From NCBI RefSeq assembly GCF_001500025.1, contig NZ_LQIW01000007.1, positions 51,359 through 115,358 of the forward strand: a stretch of DNA of 64,000 bases, given 5' to 3'. Positions 47,358 to 55,470 of the stretch are shown here, piece by piece (the stretch's first letter is position 1; each line of letters starts with the position of its first letter). Origin of the DNA: Mycobacterium sp. IS-1590 (GTDB taxonomy: Bacteria; Actinomycetota; Actinomycetes; Mycobacteriales; Mycobacteriaceae). A model generated the notes under the pieces. That model ran no database searches. It saw only the letters and a program-made list of their open reading frames with translations, and was not told the DNA's origin. The position numbers and the translations under genes are program-made.

Positions 47358-47413
47358 ACCCTAACGGTTGACGACACCGGCTCGGCCATACACTTGACAC
47401 GACACTGTATGGT
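47358..47413. promoter_or_regulatory. Divergent promoters purD / P450 with palindrome
   Basis: Minus strand: TAGGGT (47363-47358) for purD. Plus strand: TATGGT (47408-47413), 7 nt before ATG 47421. The latter overlaps a perfect 7-bp inverted repeat CCATACA/TGTATGG (47386-47392 and 47406-47412, 13-bp gap), a likely operator for the P450 gene. Confidence 0.6.
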
Positions 47414-47420
47414 CGAATGT

Positions 47421-48689
47421 ATGACGCAGGCCACATGCCCGTTCGGGCCCGACAGTGCCAGTCCCCAAGGCGCGATGCGCCTGCCCCAGGGATATGACTT
47501 CACGGACCCCGAGGTGCTGCTGCGCGGTATTCCCGTCGCCGAATTCGCCCAGCTGCGCAAGACCGCGCCGGTGTGGTGGAACGAGCAGCACGAGTCGATC
47601 TTCGACGACGGCGGCTACTGGGTGATCAGCCGCCACGAGGACATCAAGGCCATCTCGCGCAACTCCGAGCTGTGGTCGACCAACCGCAAGGGCGCGGTGA
47701 TGCGCCTGCCCGAAGGCGTCACCTCCGAACAGCTCGAGCTCACCAAGGCGTTGCTCATCAACCACGACGCACCCGAGCACACGAGGCTGCGCAAGCTGGT
47801 GTCGCGCTTGTTCACCCCGCGGGCAATCGCGACGCTCGAGGATCGATTGGCGACCGCCGCGCGCGAAATCGTCGCCGAGGCAAGGCAGAAGGGCAGCGGC
47901 AATTTCGTCGACGACATCGCGATGCGCCTGCCGCTGCTGGCCATCGCCGACCTGATCGGTGTGCCCGAGGCCGATCGCGAGAAGTTGTTCGAATGGACCA
48001 ACGCGATCATGAACACCGACGACCCCGACTTCGACTCCGATCCCACCGCCGCCAATGCGGAGCTGATGGGATACGCCTACGCGATGGCCGAAAAGCGCCG
48101 CCGCTGTCCTGCCGACGACATCGTGACCCGGCTGATCGAGGCCGACGTGGAGGGGCAATCGCTCGATGACGTGGAGTTCGCGTTCTTCGTGATCCTGCTG
48201 GCGGTCGCCGGAAACGAGACCACCCGAAACGCGATGACCCACGGTATGAACGCGTTCTTCGAGAATCCGGATCAGTGGGAGCTGTTCAAGCGCGAGAGAC
48301 CCGCGACCGCCGCCGACGAGATCGTGCGCTGGGCGACCCCCGTGCACTGCTTCCAGCGGACGGCTCTGGCCGACACCGAACTCGGCGGCGTCACCATCCG
48401 CGAAGGGCAGCGGGTGGGGCTGTTCTACAGCTCGGCCAATTATGACGAAGAGGTGTTCGACCGGCCTTTCCGGTTCGACATCCTGCGCGACCCCAATCCG
48501 CACCTCGGGTTCGGCGGCAACGGCGCCCACTACTGCATCGGCGCGAACCTGGCCCGCATGGAGATCAAATTGATCTTCGACGAGATCGCCGACCAGATTC
48601 CCGACATCACCAAACTCGGTGAACCACAACGTCTTCGCTCGGGCTGGATCAACGGCGTCAAGGACCTGCAGGTCTCCTACACCGGGTGA
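47421..48689 (+). CDS. Cytochrome P450, CYP125-like
   Basis: 422 aa from leaderless ATG 47421. Patterns closely follow CYP125: GYDFTDPEVLLRGIPVAEFA, RKTAPVWWN, LLINHDAPEHTRLRKLVSRLF, I-helix LAVAGNETTRNAM, ADEIVRWATPVHCFQRTAL, and heme loop GFGGNGAHYCIGANLARME, ending RLRSGWINGVKDLQVSYTG. CYP125 enzymes oxidise the steroid C26/27 side chain. No homologue sits here in M. tuberculosis (recalled), so it is an extra copy. A TetR gene 26 bp downstream and a palindrome at the promoter suggest dedicated control. Confidence 0.85.
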   Translation: MTQATCPFGPDSASPQGAMRLPQGYDFTDPEVLLRGIPVAEFAQLRKTAPVWWNEQHESIFDDGGYWVISRHEDIKAISRNSELWSTNRKGAVMRLPEGVTSEQLELTKALLINHDAPEHTRLRKLVSRLFTPRAIATLEDRLATAAREIVAEARQKGSGNFVDDIAMRLPLLAIADLIGVPEADREKLFEWTNAIMNTDDPDFDSDPTAANAELMGYAYAMAEKRRRCPADDIVTRLIEADVEGQSLDDVEFAFFVILLAVAGNETTRNAMTHGMNAFFENPDQWELFKRERPATAADEIVRWATPVHCFQRTALADTELGGVTIREGQRVGLFYSSANYDEEVFDRPFRFDILRDPNPHLGFGGNGAHYCIGANLARMEIKLIFDEIADQIPDITKLGEPQRLRSGWINGVKDLQVSYTG

Positions 48690-48703
48690 TCGGGCCGGCT
48701 GAG

Positions 48704-48709
48704 TAGGAT
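48704..48709 (+). promoter_or_regulatory. -10 box, leaderless TetR transcript
   Basis: TAGGAT ends 6 nt before GTG 48716. Confidence 0.62.
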
Positions 48710-48715
48710 TTCGCC

Positions 48716-49324
48716 GTGCGCACTCACGGTTGGTCCGGCGCGGCGCCGTCGACGGACGAGGAGGCGGTCGCCCGCATCCTCGACGCCGCCGGCAAAGCGA
48801 TCGACGCGCGCGGTGCGGAGTTCTCGATCAGCGACGTCGCGCGCACGCTGGGGGTGACGCGGCAGACGGTCTACCGGTACTTTCCCAGCACCGACGCTCT
48901 CCTTCAGGCCTCAGCCCAGCGCGCGGCCACCGGCTTCCTGGACCGGCTGGCCGACCACCTGCAGGGATTGACCGACCCGCAGGAGGCGGTCGCCGAGGGC
49001 ATCGCCACGGCGCTGGAGTGGCTGCCGCAGGACAAACACATGGGACTGCTGCTGATGCCCCCGCGGGCCAGCGAGTTCAGCCAGACGGTGACCTCGGATG
49101 TGGCGTTGCAGTTCGCCAATTCGATGCTGCGCCGCTTCGACGTGGACTGGGCCGCGCTCGGGTTCGATGACCACGACCTGGATGAGCTGGCCGAGCACCT
49201 GCTGCGGATCATCCAGTCGTTCATCATCGATCCGGGGCGCCCCCCGCGCCGCGGCCGAGAGCTGCGAGGCTACCTGCGCCGCTGGGTCGGCGCGTCGGTA
49301 GCCGCTCCGACGGCGGCCCGCTGA
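48716..49324 (+). CDS. TetR-family regulator beside the P450
   Basis: 202 aa. HTH: ILDAAGKAIDARGAEFSISDVARTLGVTRQTVYRYFPSTDALLQAS. Ligand domain includes FLDRLADHLQGLTDPQEAVAEGIATAL and LLRIIQSFIIDPG. It has its own leaderless promoter inside the P450 gene 3' flank. Candidate regulator of the P450 through the CCATACA/TGTATGG site (inference). Confidence 0.88.
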   Translation: MRTHGWSGAAPSTDEEAVARILDAAGKAIDARGAEFSISDVARTLGVTRQTVYRYFPSTDALLQASAQRAATGFLDRLADHLQGLTDPQEAVAEGIATALEWLPQDKHMGLLLMPPRASEFSQTVTSDVALQFANSMLRRFDVDWAALGFDDHDLDELAEHLLRIIQSFIIDPGRPPRRGRELRGYLRRWVGASVAAPTAAR

Positions 49325-49363
49325 GCGCCACAATTGGTGCTCGGCCGCCCGTCCGGCGGGCCG

Positions 49364-49369
49364 TAAACT
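49364..49369 (+). promoter_or_regulatory. -10 box, leaderless EspA-like gene
   Basis: TAAACT ends 7 nt before GTG 49377. Confidence 0.62.
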
Positions 49370-49376
49370 CACGAGC

Positions 49377-49883
49377 GTGAGTGTCGTCGATGCCTTCCTC
49401 TCGACGTGGGCGCGGGCGCGCGCCACGTTCGGCGAGGGCATCCCGGCGGACGGCGGCGGGCTGGACCACAGTGCCCGCTTGGAGTCCCTACGGGACGAGG
49501 TGGAGTCGGCGACGCCCGGTTCGGATTGGACCGGCGCGGGTGCCGAGGGCTATCGCGACCGGAATGCCAGGCAGGCAAGGGCTCTGGGGGCGTTGGCCGA
49601 CCTGGACCGCCGGCTCGCCGCCGAGGTGGACAGGTCGGCCGCGGTGGTGGCGGCCGGCCGCCGTGAGCTCGACGCGGTCCGGCAGTGGGTGCAGGACGCC
49701 GCCGCGACGGTACCCGAACCCGAAACGCCTGCCGGTCAACAGATGCTGTGGCCGGTGGTCAGCAAGGGCGCCGGGGAGGTCGCGGAGATCATCCAGCGCT
49801 CGCACCGCGACCTCGATGCCATCGCGGCCCGGATGCGCGCACTCGGCGCGGAGTACGAGCAGGTGGGCCGGCCCGGGCGCTGA
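49377..49883 (+). CDS. Orphan EspA/EspE N-terminal-domain protein (type VII secretion related)
   Basis: 168 aa. The layout follows the helical-hairpin N-terminal domain of EspA/EspE: GIPADGGGLDHSARLESLRDEV, then a W-x-G turn SDWTGAGAEGYRDRN, then ALADLDRRLAAEVDRSAAVV, matching GIP..GG.L, DGWLGSAADKY and ELADLDRQL of EspA (from memory). The hydrophobic C-terminal region of EspA is missing. No esx, ecc or partner gene is near. It could be secreted by an ESX system or be a cytosolic relative. Leaderless start. Confidence 0.72.
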   Translation: MSVVDAFLSTWARARATFGEGIPADGGGLDHSARLESLRDEVESATPGSDWTGAGAEGYRDRNARQARALGALADLDRRLAAEVDRSAAVVAAGRRELDAVRQWVQDAAATVPEPETPAGQQMLWPVVSKGAGEVAEIIQRSHRDLDAIAARMRALGAEYEQVGRPGR

Positions 49884-49895
49884 GAACGGCTCGAT

Positions 49896-51122
49896 TCAGA
49901 GCACGGTCAACGGCAACGACTTGCGGTCTTCGAACTCCCACGTCGAACCGCCACTGACCCTGACAACGGACACCTCGGAGAATTCCTTGGCCTCGGTGTC
50001 CGTCTCGACGACGCGCGCGGTCCACTCCTGGGCGGTGCCGGTCACCTCGACATCGAGGCGCTTGTCGACCGCGGTGACGGCGGCCTGCAACGGACGCACC
50101 TCGTCCGGCGTCACCAGCGAGATCCAGGCGCCGTCCTCGTGAGCGGGCGAACGCCGCAGATGCACCGTGTCCGGCCCGAATTCGGCGTCGACGTAGGCGG
50201 CCGGGTTGAGCATCGGATGCAACTCGAGCGTGCGAACCGCGCCCTCGATTCCCCCGGGCAACTCCAGCGCGCGGTGGATGCGCTCGGCCGCGATACCGGC
50301 CAGCCCGATCAGTTGTTTGGTGCAGATCTCGGTCGCCAGTTCGGTGTTGGTGCCGGCCCGCTTCCCGACGGCGATGACATACGACAGGTTGAGCAGGTGC
50401 ATCTGCAGACACACCTCGTCGGCCATGCGCACCAGCGCTGAATGCGAGAACGCGCCGAAGTCGAAGTCCGAGACCAACGGGCCCGAGTAGTCCGACTGCC
50501 CTTGGTCACCGGTGTCGATGGGGTCGAGTTCGGTTCTGGCGGCACGTGTCCGGGCGACCACCTCGAGTACCGGGTGGTCCTCCACCTCGGGGTAGGACTC
50601 GTCGATGATCACGGTCCACGCACAATGCGGGTGCCGGTCGGCGGGTGTGCGCGGCGGGCGGTGGATCGGGCGGATCTGGGCTCGGCGGTTGGTCGCCACG
50701 GCCGTCGCGTCGAACGTCGGGTCCTCGATGTCGTGGCACATGCCGCGCACGTACTCTTCGCCCATCGGTTCCACGTCCAACAGCGCGCCGCAGTGGTCGA
50801 GGTGAAATTCGCCGTGCCAGCGGTCGTGGACGGTGTAGCGGAAATCCATGAACTGCGGTGGCGCCCCGATGTCGAGCTGCAGACCTTTGAAGATCGTGAT
50901 GACATCGGTGCCCTCGTACTTCAAGGCCTTCTGCATCCGCTTGGTGTAGATCGGGCTGGCGCCCATCCACTCCTCGATCGCGACCTGCAGCATCTCCTCG
51001 CGACCGAAATTGCTGATGATCCAGGCCATTCCAGAGCGGTCGATCAGCTGACCGATCAGCAGCAGCTCCGGCAGCAGGACTGCGAGCTGCTCACGCGACA
51101 GCGATGAGTACCTACTTGTCAT
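49896..51122 (-). CDS. Conserved protein of unknown function with His/Asp/Cys motif
   Basis: 408 aa, soluble. Notable segments: FGREEMLQVAIEEWMGASPIYTKRMQ, then FHLDHCGALLDVEPMGEEYVRGMCHDIEDPTFDATA (His-x-Asp-His-Cys followed by Met-Cys-His, possible metal site), and SGPLVSDFDFGAFSHSALVRMADEVC. No family is recognised with confidence. Its start overlaps the CMD gene end by 11 bp, the last position of the minus operon SDR-HIBADH-CMD-this gene, so it probably acts with them. Any enzymatic role is inference. Confidence 0.75.
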   Translation of the reverse strand: MTSRYSSLSREQLAVLLPELLLIGQLIDRSGMAWIISNFGREEMLQVAIEEWMGASPIYTKRMQKALKYEGTDVITIFKGLQLDIGAPPQFMDFRYTVHDRWHGEFHLDHCGALLDVEPMGEEYVRGMCHDIEDPTFDATAVATNRRAQIRPIHRPPRTPADRHPHCAWTVIIDESYPEVEDHPVLEVVARTRAARTELDPIDTGDQGQSDYSGPLVSDFDFGAFSHSALVRMADEVCLQMHLLNLSYVIAVGKRAGTNTELATEICTKQLIGLAGIAAERIHRALELPGGIEGAVRTLELHPMLNPAAYVDAEFGPDTVHLRRSPAHEDGAWISLVTPDEVRPLQAAVTAVDKRLDVEVTGTAQEWTARVVETDTEAKEFSEVSVVRVSGGSTWEFEDRKSLPLTVL

Positions 51123-51570
51123 GCTCGTCGTGCACCGTCCCGCCGGAGTGCATCTTCACCGCGGCGTTGACATTGGCTTTCTTGTCTTCGCCCCGGCCCT
51201 TCTCCGCGGCCTTCCTGCGGTTCTTGATGACCTTGCTGACCGCGCCGTCCAACTTGGACCCCAACGGGAACCCTAGGTAGTGGGTCAAGAAGACGGCCAT
51301 CTCCTTGAGCTCGTCCTCGGTCATCTCACCGTTGGCCAACGCCGCGTTGGCCTGGATCTCCGCGAGGTCGGAGTTCCCGACGGCCGTCACGGCGGTCAGC
51401 GTCATGACCCGCTTGTCGCGCATCGACAACCCCGGCCGCGTCCAGATGGTGCCGAAGAGATGGTCGACGGTGAGGTCGAAGTACGGATCACCCTCGATGT
51501 TGGGCATCTCCCAGCCGTAGACCTCGTTCATCTTCTCAAGGCCCTTGCGGCGCAACTCGTCCATCGTCAC
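51112..51570 (-). CDS. Carboxymuconolactone-decarboxylase-family protein
   Basis: 152 aa. CMD/AhpD-like helical fold: YFDLTVDHLFGTIWTRPGLSMRDKRVMTLTAVTAVGNSDLAEIQANAAL, then EMAVFLTHYLGFP. The AhpD Cys-x-x-Cys is absent, so a peroxidase role is unlikely; the CMD branch is favoured. Charged Lys-rich tail. ATG 51570 overlaps the HIBADH-like gene stop (ATGA). Corresponds to Rv0771 (recalled). Substrate unknown. Confidence 0.85.
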   Translation of the reverse strand: MTMDELRRKGLEKMNEVYGWEMPNIEGDPYFDLTVDHLFGTIWTRPGLSMRDKRVMTLTAVTAVGNSDLAEIQANAALANGEMTEDELKEMAVFLTHYLGFPLGSKLDGAVSKVIKNRRKAAEKGRGEDKKANVNAAVKMHSGGTVHDEHDK

Positions 51571-52415
51571 TCCTTTGTGTGCGGCACGCCGAGCCCGGCG
51601 GCCAGGTTCTGCAGCGCGACCTCTGCCAGCGGGAGTTCGGTCCCGGTGGCCTCGCCCAGCGCCAGCGCCAACCGCAGATCCTTCTCCCCGAGGCCACGGG
51701 TGTGAACGAACATGTCGTGCAGGAAATGGTCCGGGGTGAGGGGCTTGGTGTCGTCGCGGTACATGATGGCGCCGGGCCCGCCGCTCTGCGCGTCACTGTG
51801 GCGCACGACGCGTCCCAGCTTCTGCAGGTCGATACCCGCCGCCTCGGCCAGTTTCTGCGCTTCACAGGCCGCGGCGAACCCGACGAACGTCAGCATGTTC
51901 CGAGCCAACTTCATCCGAGTGCCCGCGCCGGGATCGCCGGCGCGCACCACCAAAGAGGCCCACTGCTTGAACACCGGTTTCACCTTGGCGAAGGCTTCGT
52001 CGTCGGCACCCACCATCACGGCGAGCTCACCCTTCTCCGCCGCACCGGCGCCGCCGCTGACGGGCGCATCCACGATGTGGATTCCCTTGTCCCGCAGCTG
52101 CTCAGCCAGCTCAGCCGCGGTGCCGGGCTCGATCGTCGAATGGATGGCGACGACCGTTCCCGGGCGGGCGTGCTCGGCGAGCTCACGCACCACGTCTCGC
52201 ACCTGTTCGTCGTTGAGCACTGTCACGCTGATGACCTCGGCCGCCGCGACGTCGGCCACGGTGTCGGCCAACGTCGCTCCGGCCTCCACCAGCGGGGTCA
52301 TCGCCTCGGTGCGCACGTCGAACACGATGAGACCGCCCGGCCAGTCGACCAGGCGCTTGGCCATCGGTGCGCCCTGGTTGCCCAGTCCGATGTACCCCAG
52401 CTTGACGTCGCTCAC
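51567..52415 (-). CDS. 3-hydroxyisobutyrate/6-phosphogluconate-dehydrogenase-like protein
   Basis: 282 aa. Rossmann motif LGYIGLGNQGAPMAKRLV, substrate loop IHIVDAPVSGGAGAAEKGELAVMVG and catalytic-region GAGTRMKLARNMLTFVGFAAACEA with Lys (MKLARN) as the expected general acid/base. Beta-hydroxyacid dehydrogenase family; substrate unknown (Rv0770-like, recalled). GTG 52415 overlaps the SDR stop. Confidence 0.88.
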   Translation of the reverse strand: MSDVKLGYIGLGNQGAPMAKRLVDWPGGLIVFDVRTEAMTPLVEAGATLADTVADVAAAEVISVTVLNDEQVRDVVRELAEHARPGTVVAIHSTIEPGTAAELAEQLRDKGIHIVDAPVSGGAGAAEKGELAVMVGADDEAFAKVKPVFKQWASLVVRAGDPGAGTRMKLARNMLTFVGFAAACEAQKLAEAAGIDLQKLGRVVRHSDAQSGGPGAIMYRDDTKPLTPDHFLHDMFVHTRGLGEKDLRLALALGEATGTELPLAEVALQNLAAGLGVPHTKE

Positions 52416-53173
52416 CTGATGATCTGCCCGCCGTCGACGTTGAAGATCTGACCGGTGATCCACTTCGCCTGATCCGACAGCAGGAACAGACACATGCCGA
52501 CCAGATCCTCGGGTTGGCCCATGCGCGACAACGGGATTCCCTTGACGATGTCGGCGACCATCTCCTGCGGCGTGGTGGTGCGGTTGGCCTCGGTGTCGAT
52601 CGGGCCCGGCGCGATGGCGTTCACCCGGATGTTCTGGCCGCCGAGTTCGGTCGCCAACTGCTGGGTCAACCCGTTGACGCCGACCTTGGCCAGGCCGTAG
52701 AAGTTCGAGTACAGCCACGCCGCGGTCGACGACTGGTTGACAATCGCGCCGCCGCCGCGTTTGGCCATCTTCTTGTACACCGCGCGGGTACAGACCAGCG
52801 CGCCGTCCATGTTCACGCTCATGAACTTCTTGTAGTAGTCCCAGTCGACGGTGATCAGGAAGTCCAGTTTCATGCCGCCGAAGATCGCGGCGTTGTTCAC
52901 CAGGTAGTCGATGCCACCGAATTCCGAGAGCGTCTGCGCGGCCATCTCTTTGGCCGATTCCGGGTCGGACACATCGACAGGCACGGCGAGAGCGTTGCCG
53001 CCTTCCCCTTTGATACCGTCGGCGACCTTCTGTGCGCCCTCGGTGTTGATGTCGGCCACCACCACCGCGGCGCCTTCCCGCGCCAGCGCCTCGGCATAAG
53101 CCTGGCCGATACCGCCGCCAGCGCCGGTGACTATTGCCACCTTGTCCTTGAACTGGTCTCCGTAGAGCCCCAT
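52412..53173 (-). CDS. Short-chain dehydrogenase/reductase
   Basis: 253 aa. TGAGGGIGQAYAEAL cofactor loop, NNAAIFGG, catalytic Ser in VNQSSTAAW and YGLAKVG (Tyr-x-x-x-Lys), PGPIDTEANR. VADINTEG suggests NAD preference. ATG 53173 with GGAAGGG upstream. First gene of the four-gene overlapping operon and downstream of aldA (82-bp gap). Rv0769-like (recalled). Confidence 0.9.
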   Translation of the reverse strand: MGLYGDQFKDKVAIVTGAGGGIGQAYAEALAREGAAVVVADINTEGAQKVADGIKGEGGNALAVPVDVSDPESAKEMAAQTLSEFGGIDYLVNNAAIFGGMKLDFLITVDWDYYKKFMSVNMDGALVCTRAVYKKMAKRGGGAIVNQSSTAAWLYSNFYGLAKVGVNGLTQQLATELGGQNIRVNAIAPGPIDTEANRTTTPQEMVADIVKGIPLSRMGQPEDLVGMCLFLLSDQAKWITGQIFNVDGGQIIR

Positions 53174-53190
53174 CGCGTCCCTTCCTCGTT

Positions 53191-53259
53191 GCCGAATGTG
53201 GCGTTGTGTCACGCCTTGCGACGTTTCGCGTGCCGGTAACCCACGTTCGGCGGGGTTAC
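53191..53259. repeat. Inverted repeats between aldA and the SDR gene
   Basis: GCCGAATGTGG (53191-53201) against CCACGTTCGGC (53241-53251), one mismatch, loop 39; and GTAACCC (53236-53242) against GGGTTAC (53253-53259), loop 10, which overlaps the aldA stop. Either could lower read-through from aldA into the SDR operon. Confidence 0.45.
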
Positions 53260-54722
53260 ACCGCCGTGGCGATCGCTTTGATCTCCAGGTATTCCTCGAA
53301 GCCCGCCAGTCCCATCTCGCGACCGAGCCCGGACTGCTTGTATCCACCGAACGGCATATCCGCCGAGTACCAGACCCCGCCGTTGATGTTGACCGTACCG
53401 ACCCGCATCCGCGCCGCGACCCGGTTTGCGCGTTCTTCGTCGGCCGAGAACACCGTGCCCGAAAGGCCGTACGCCGAGTCGTTGGCGATGCGGACCGCGT
53501 CGTCGTCACCGTCGTGGGCGATGACCGTCAGGACCGGCCCGAAGATCTCCTCGCGGGAGACCTTGGCGTTGTTGTCCAGCCCGGCGATGACGGTGGGCTC
53601 GATGAAGAACCCGGTGTCGCGGTCGGCGGGCCGGCCACCGCCGACGGCGAACGTGCCGCCCTCCTGGATCGCCGAGTCGAGGTAACCCTGGACTCGGTCG
53701 CGCTGGCGGGCGGAAATCAGTGGGCCGCAGATCGTTCCGTCGTCCTGGGGGTCACCCGGCCTGAGGCCGCCCATCGTCGCCGCCGCCGCCTCCACCGCCT
53801 CGTCGTAGCGAGCGCGGGGCACCACCAGTCGGGTGGTGATGGCACAACCCTGTCCGGCGTGCATCGAGGCGGTGAACGCCGACATCGAACAGGCGGCGGC
53901 CAGGTCGGCGTCGTCGAGCACGACGAAAGCCGACTTGCCGCCCAGTTCCAGGAACACCTTCTTGATCGTGGCGGCGCCGTCGGCCATCACGCTGCGGCCG
54001 GTCGCCGTCGACCCGGTGAACGAAACCATGTCCACCCGTGGGTCTTTGGACAGCAGCGCACCGACGCCGTGATCGCTGGAGGTGACGATGTTGACCACAC
54101 CCGGCGGGATGTCGGTGTGCTCGGCGATCAACTCCCCGACCGCGGCCGCGCACCAGGGTGTGTCCGGTGCCGGCTTGAGCACGATGGTGTTACCCGCGGC
54201 CAACGCGGGACCGATCTTGGCGAGGTTGATCTGGTGCGGGAAGTTCCACGGTGTGATGGCGCCGACGACGCCGACTGCCTCACGGGCGATGCGGCGGCGG
54301 GTCTTGATGCCCATCGGCGACGCTTCCCCCAGATCGGTGACCCACTGGTAGGACTCGGCGGTGTCGGCGCAGAAGCTCAGGTCCTCGACCGGCCCCTCGA
54401 GTTGCGCCGCCGACGTCAACATCCGGGGTGCGCCGACCTCGCTGATCGTGATCTCACGCAGTTCCTCGATGTGGTCCTTGAGGACGCCCTGCAGCTGGCG
54501 CAGGCAACGCACCCGTAAGGCGGTGTCGGTCGACCAGTCGGTCTCGTCGAAGGCGCGCCGGGCGGCCTCGATGGCCCGGCCCATGTCGTCGGCCGTGGCG
54601 TCGGCCGCGACACCGAGCACTTCCTCGGTCGCGGGGTTGACGGTCTCGAAGGATCCGCCGCTGCCGGCGACGAGCTTGCCGTCGATGAGCAGCAGACTTT
54701 CCCGATTCGCCAGTACAGCCAC
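53256..54722 (-). CDS. aldA: NAD-dependent aldehyde dehydrogenase
   Basis: 488 aa from GTG 54722, which has GGAGG 4 nt upstream; an in-frame ATG at 54740 is an alternative. ALDH superfamily: GAITPWNFPHQINLAKIGPALAAGN, ELGGKSAFVVLDDAD (catalytic Glu), HAGQGCAITTRLVVP (nucleophile Cys in GQGC) and EIFGPVLTVI. Oxidises aldehydes to acids, perhaps products of the P450/ADH cluster next door. Regulated with the divergent TetR through paired GGACA-AG-TGTCC operators. Matches Rv0768 (recalled). Confidence 0.93.
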   Translation of the reverse strand: MAVLANRESLLLIDGKLVAGSGGSFETVNPATEEVLGVAADATADDMGRAIEAARRAFDETDWSTDTALRVRCLRQLQGVLKDHIEELREITISEVGAPRMLTSAAQLEGPVEDLSFCADTAESYQWVTDLGEASPMGIKTRRRIAREAVGVVGAITPWNFPHQINLAKIGPALAAGNTIVLKPAPDTPWCAAAVGELIAEHTDIPPGVVNIVTSSDHGVGALLSKDPRVDMVSFTGSTATGRSVMADGAATIKKVFLELGGKSAFVVLDDADLAAACSMSAFTASMHAGQGCAITTRLVVPRARYDEAVEAAAATMGGLRPGDPQDDGTICGPLISARQRDRVQGYLDSAIQEGGTFAVGGGRPADRDTGFFIEPTVIAGLDNNAKVSREEIFGPVLTVIAHDGDDDAVRIANDSAYGLSGTVFSADEERANRVAARMRVGTVNINGGVWYSADMPFGGYKQSGLGREMGLAGFEEYLEIKAIATAV

Positions 54723-54744
54723 GCCGCCTCCGTTCACCATTGCT

Positions 54745-54756
54745 GGACAAGTGTCC
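54745..54756. promoter_or_regulatory. Operator copy 1 (aldA side)
   Basis: GGACAAGTGTCC: 5-bp arms GGACA/TGTCC with a 2-bp centre, 23 bp upstream of the aldA GTG and between it and the candidate aldA -10. Confidence 0.65.
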
Positions 54757-54771
54757 GAATTGATGGACCGA

Positions 54772-54801
54772 ACGATAGTCCCCTCCCGGTGCAGCTGGCA
54801 A
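54772..54801 (-). promoter_or_regulatory. Candidate aldA promoter
   Basis: Minus strand TTGCCA (54801-54796), 18-nt spacer, TATCGT (54777-54772). Start near 54765 gives a leader of about 43 nt that contains operator copy 1. Confidence 0.5.
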
Positions 54802-54849
54802 GCATAGGCGTTTCTAGCTGCGTACTTGCGGATCTGCGCCCAGCTCAGA

Positions 54850-54867
54850 TAGCTTGGACAAGTGTCC
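54850..54867 (+). promoter_or_regulatory. TetR leaderless promoter and overlapping operator copy 2
   Basis: TAGCTT (54850-54855) ends 6 nt before GTG 54862. GGACAAGTGTCC (54856-54867) is identical to the aldA-side copy and spans the predicted transcription start and the start codon itself. Confidence 0.72.
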
Positions 54868-55470
54868 AGCGAGCCCGTGGTTGCGGTCACAGGCCCGGCG
54901 CCTGTCAGCACCGGCGAAACACCGCGGAACCGCCGCCAGGAGGAGACGTTCCGCAAGGTGCTCACCGCCGGCGTCGAGATGCTGCGCGAGTCCTCCTACG
55001 CCGATCTGACGGTGCGCGCGGTCGCCGCCCGAGCCAAGGTCGCACCGGCCACCGCATACACGTACTTCTCGTCGAAGAACCACCTGATCGCCGAGGTGTA
55101 CCTGGACTTGATGCGTCAGGTGCCGTACTTCACCGACGTCAACGAAAGCCGGGTCACCCGCGTCGAGAAGACGCTGCGCGCGATGGCGCTGATGGTCGCC
55201 GACGAGCCTGAGGTCGCGGCGGCGTGCACGACCGCGCTGCTCAGCGGTGGCGATACCGCGGTGCGCGCGGCGCGTGACCGCATCGGTGCCGAGATCCACC
55301 GCCGCATCCGCTCGGCCATGGGTCCCGAGGCCGACCCGCGCGCGTTGGCCGCACTGGAGATGACGTTCTTCGGCGCACTGGTCAACGCGGGCAGCGGTGC
55401 CTTCACCTACCACCAGATAGCCGACCGGCTCAGCTATGTCGTCGGCCTCATCCTCGGGGAGGACCAGTGA
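54862..55470 (+). CDS. TetR-family regulator (aldA/cyp123 cluster)
   Basis: 202 aa. After a 20-residue linker, HTH: TFRKVLTAGVEMLRESSYADLTVRAVAARAKVAPATAYTYFSSKNHLIAEV. The ligand domain has ARDRIGAEIHRRIRSAMGP. Its leaderless GTG lies within a palindrome also present upstream of aldA, so autorepression and aldA control are predicted. The stop overlaps cyp123 by 4 nt; it is the first gene of the P450-ferredoxin-ADH cluster. Rv0767c-like (recalled). Confidence 0.92.
   Translation: MSSEPVVAVTGPAPVSTGETPRNRRQEETFRKVLTAGVEMLRESSYADLTVRAVAARAKVAPATAYTYFSSKNHLIAEVYLDLMRQVPYFTDVNESRVTRVEKTLRAMALMVADEPEVAAACTTALLSGGDTAVRAARDRIGAEIHRRIRSAMGPEADPRALAALEMTFFGALVNAGSGAFTYHQIADRLSYVVGLILGEDQ

Noticed and set aside
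47355..47370. Possible KstR box near CTAACGGTTGAC
   Set aside because: The KstR core needs AAC-N2-GTT with outer T/A; here the sequence reads AACGGTTG, which does not fit.
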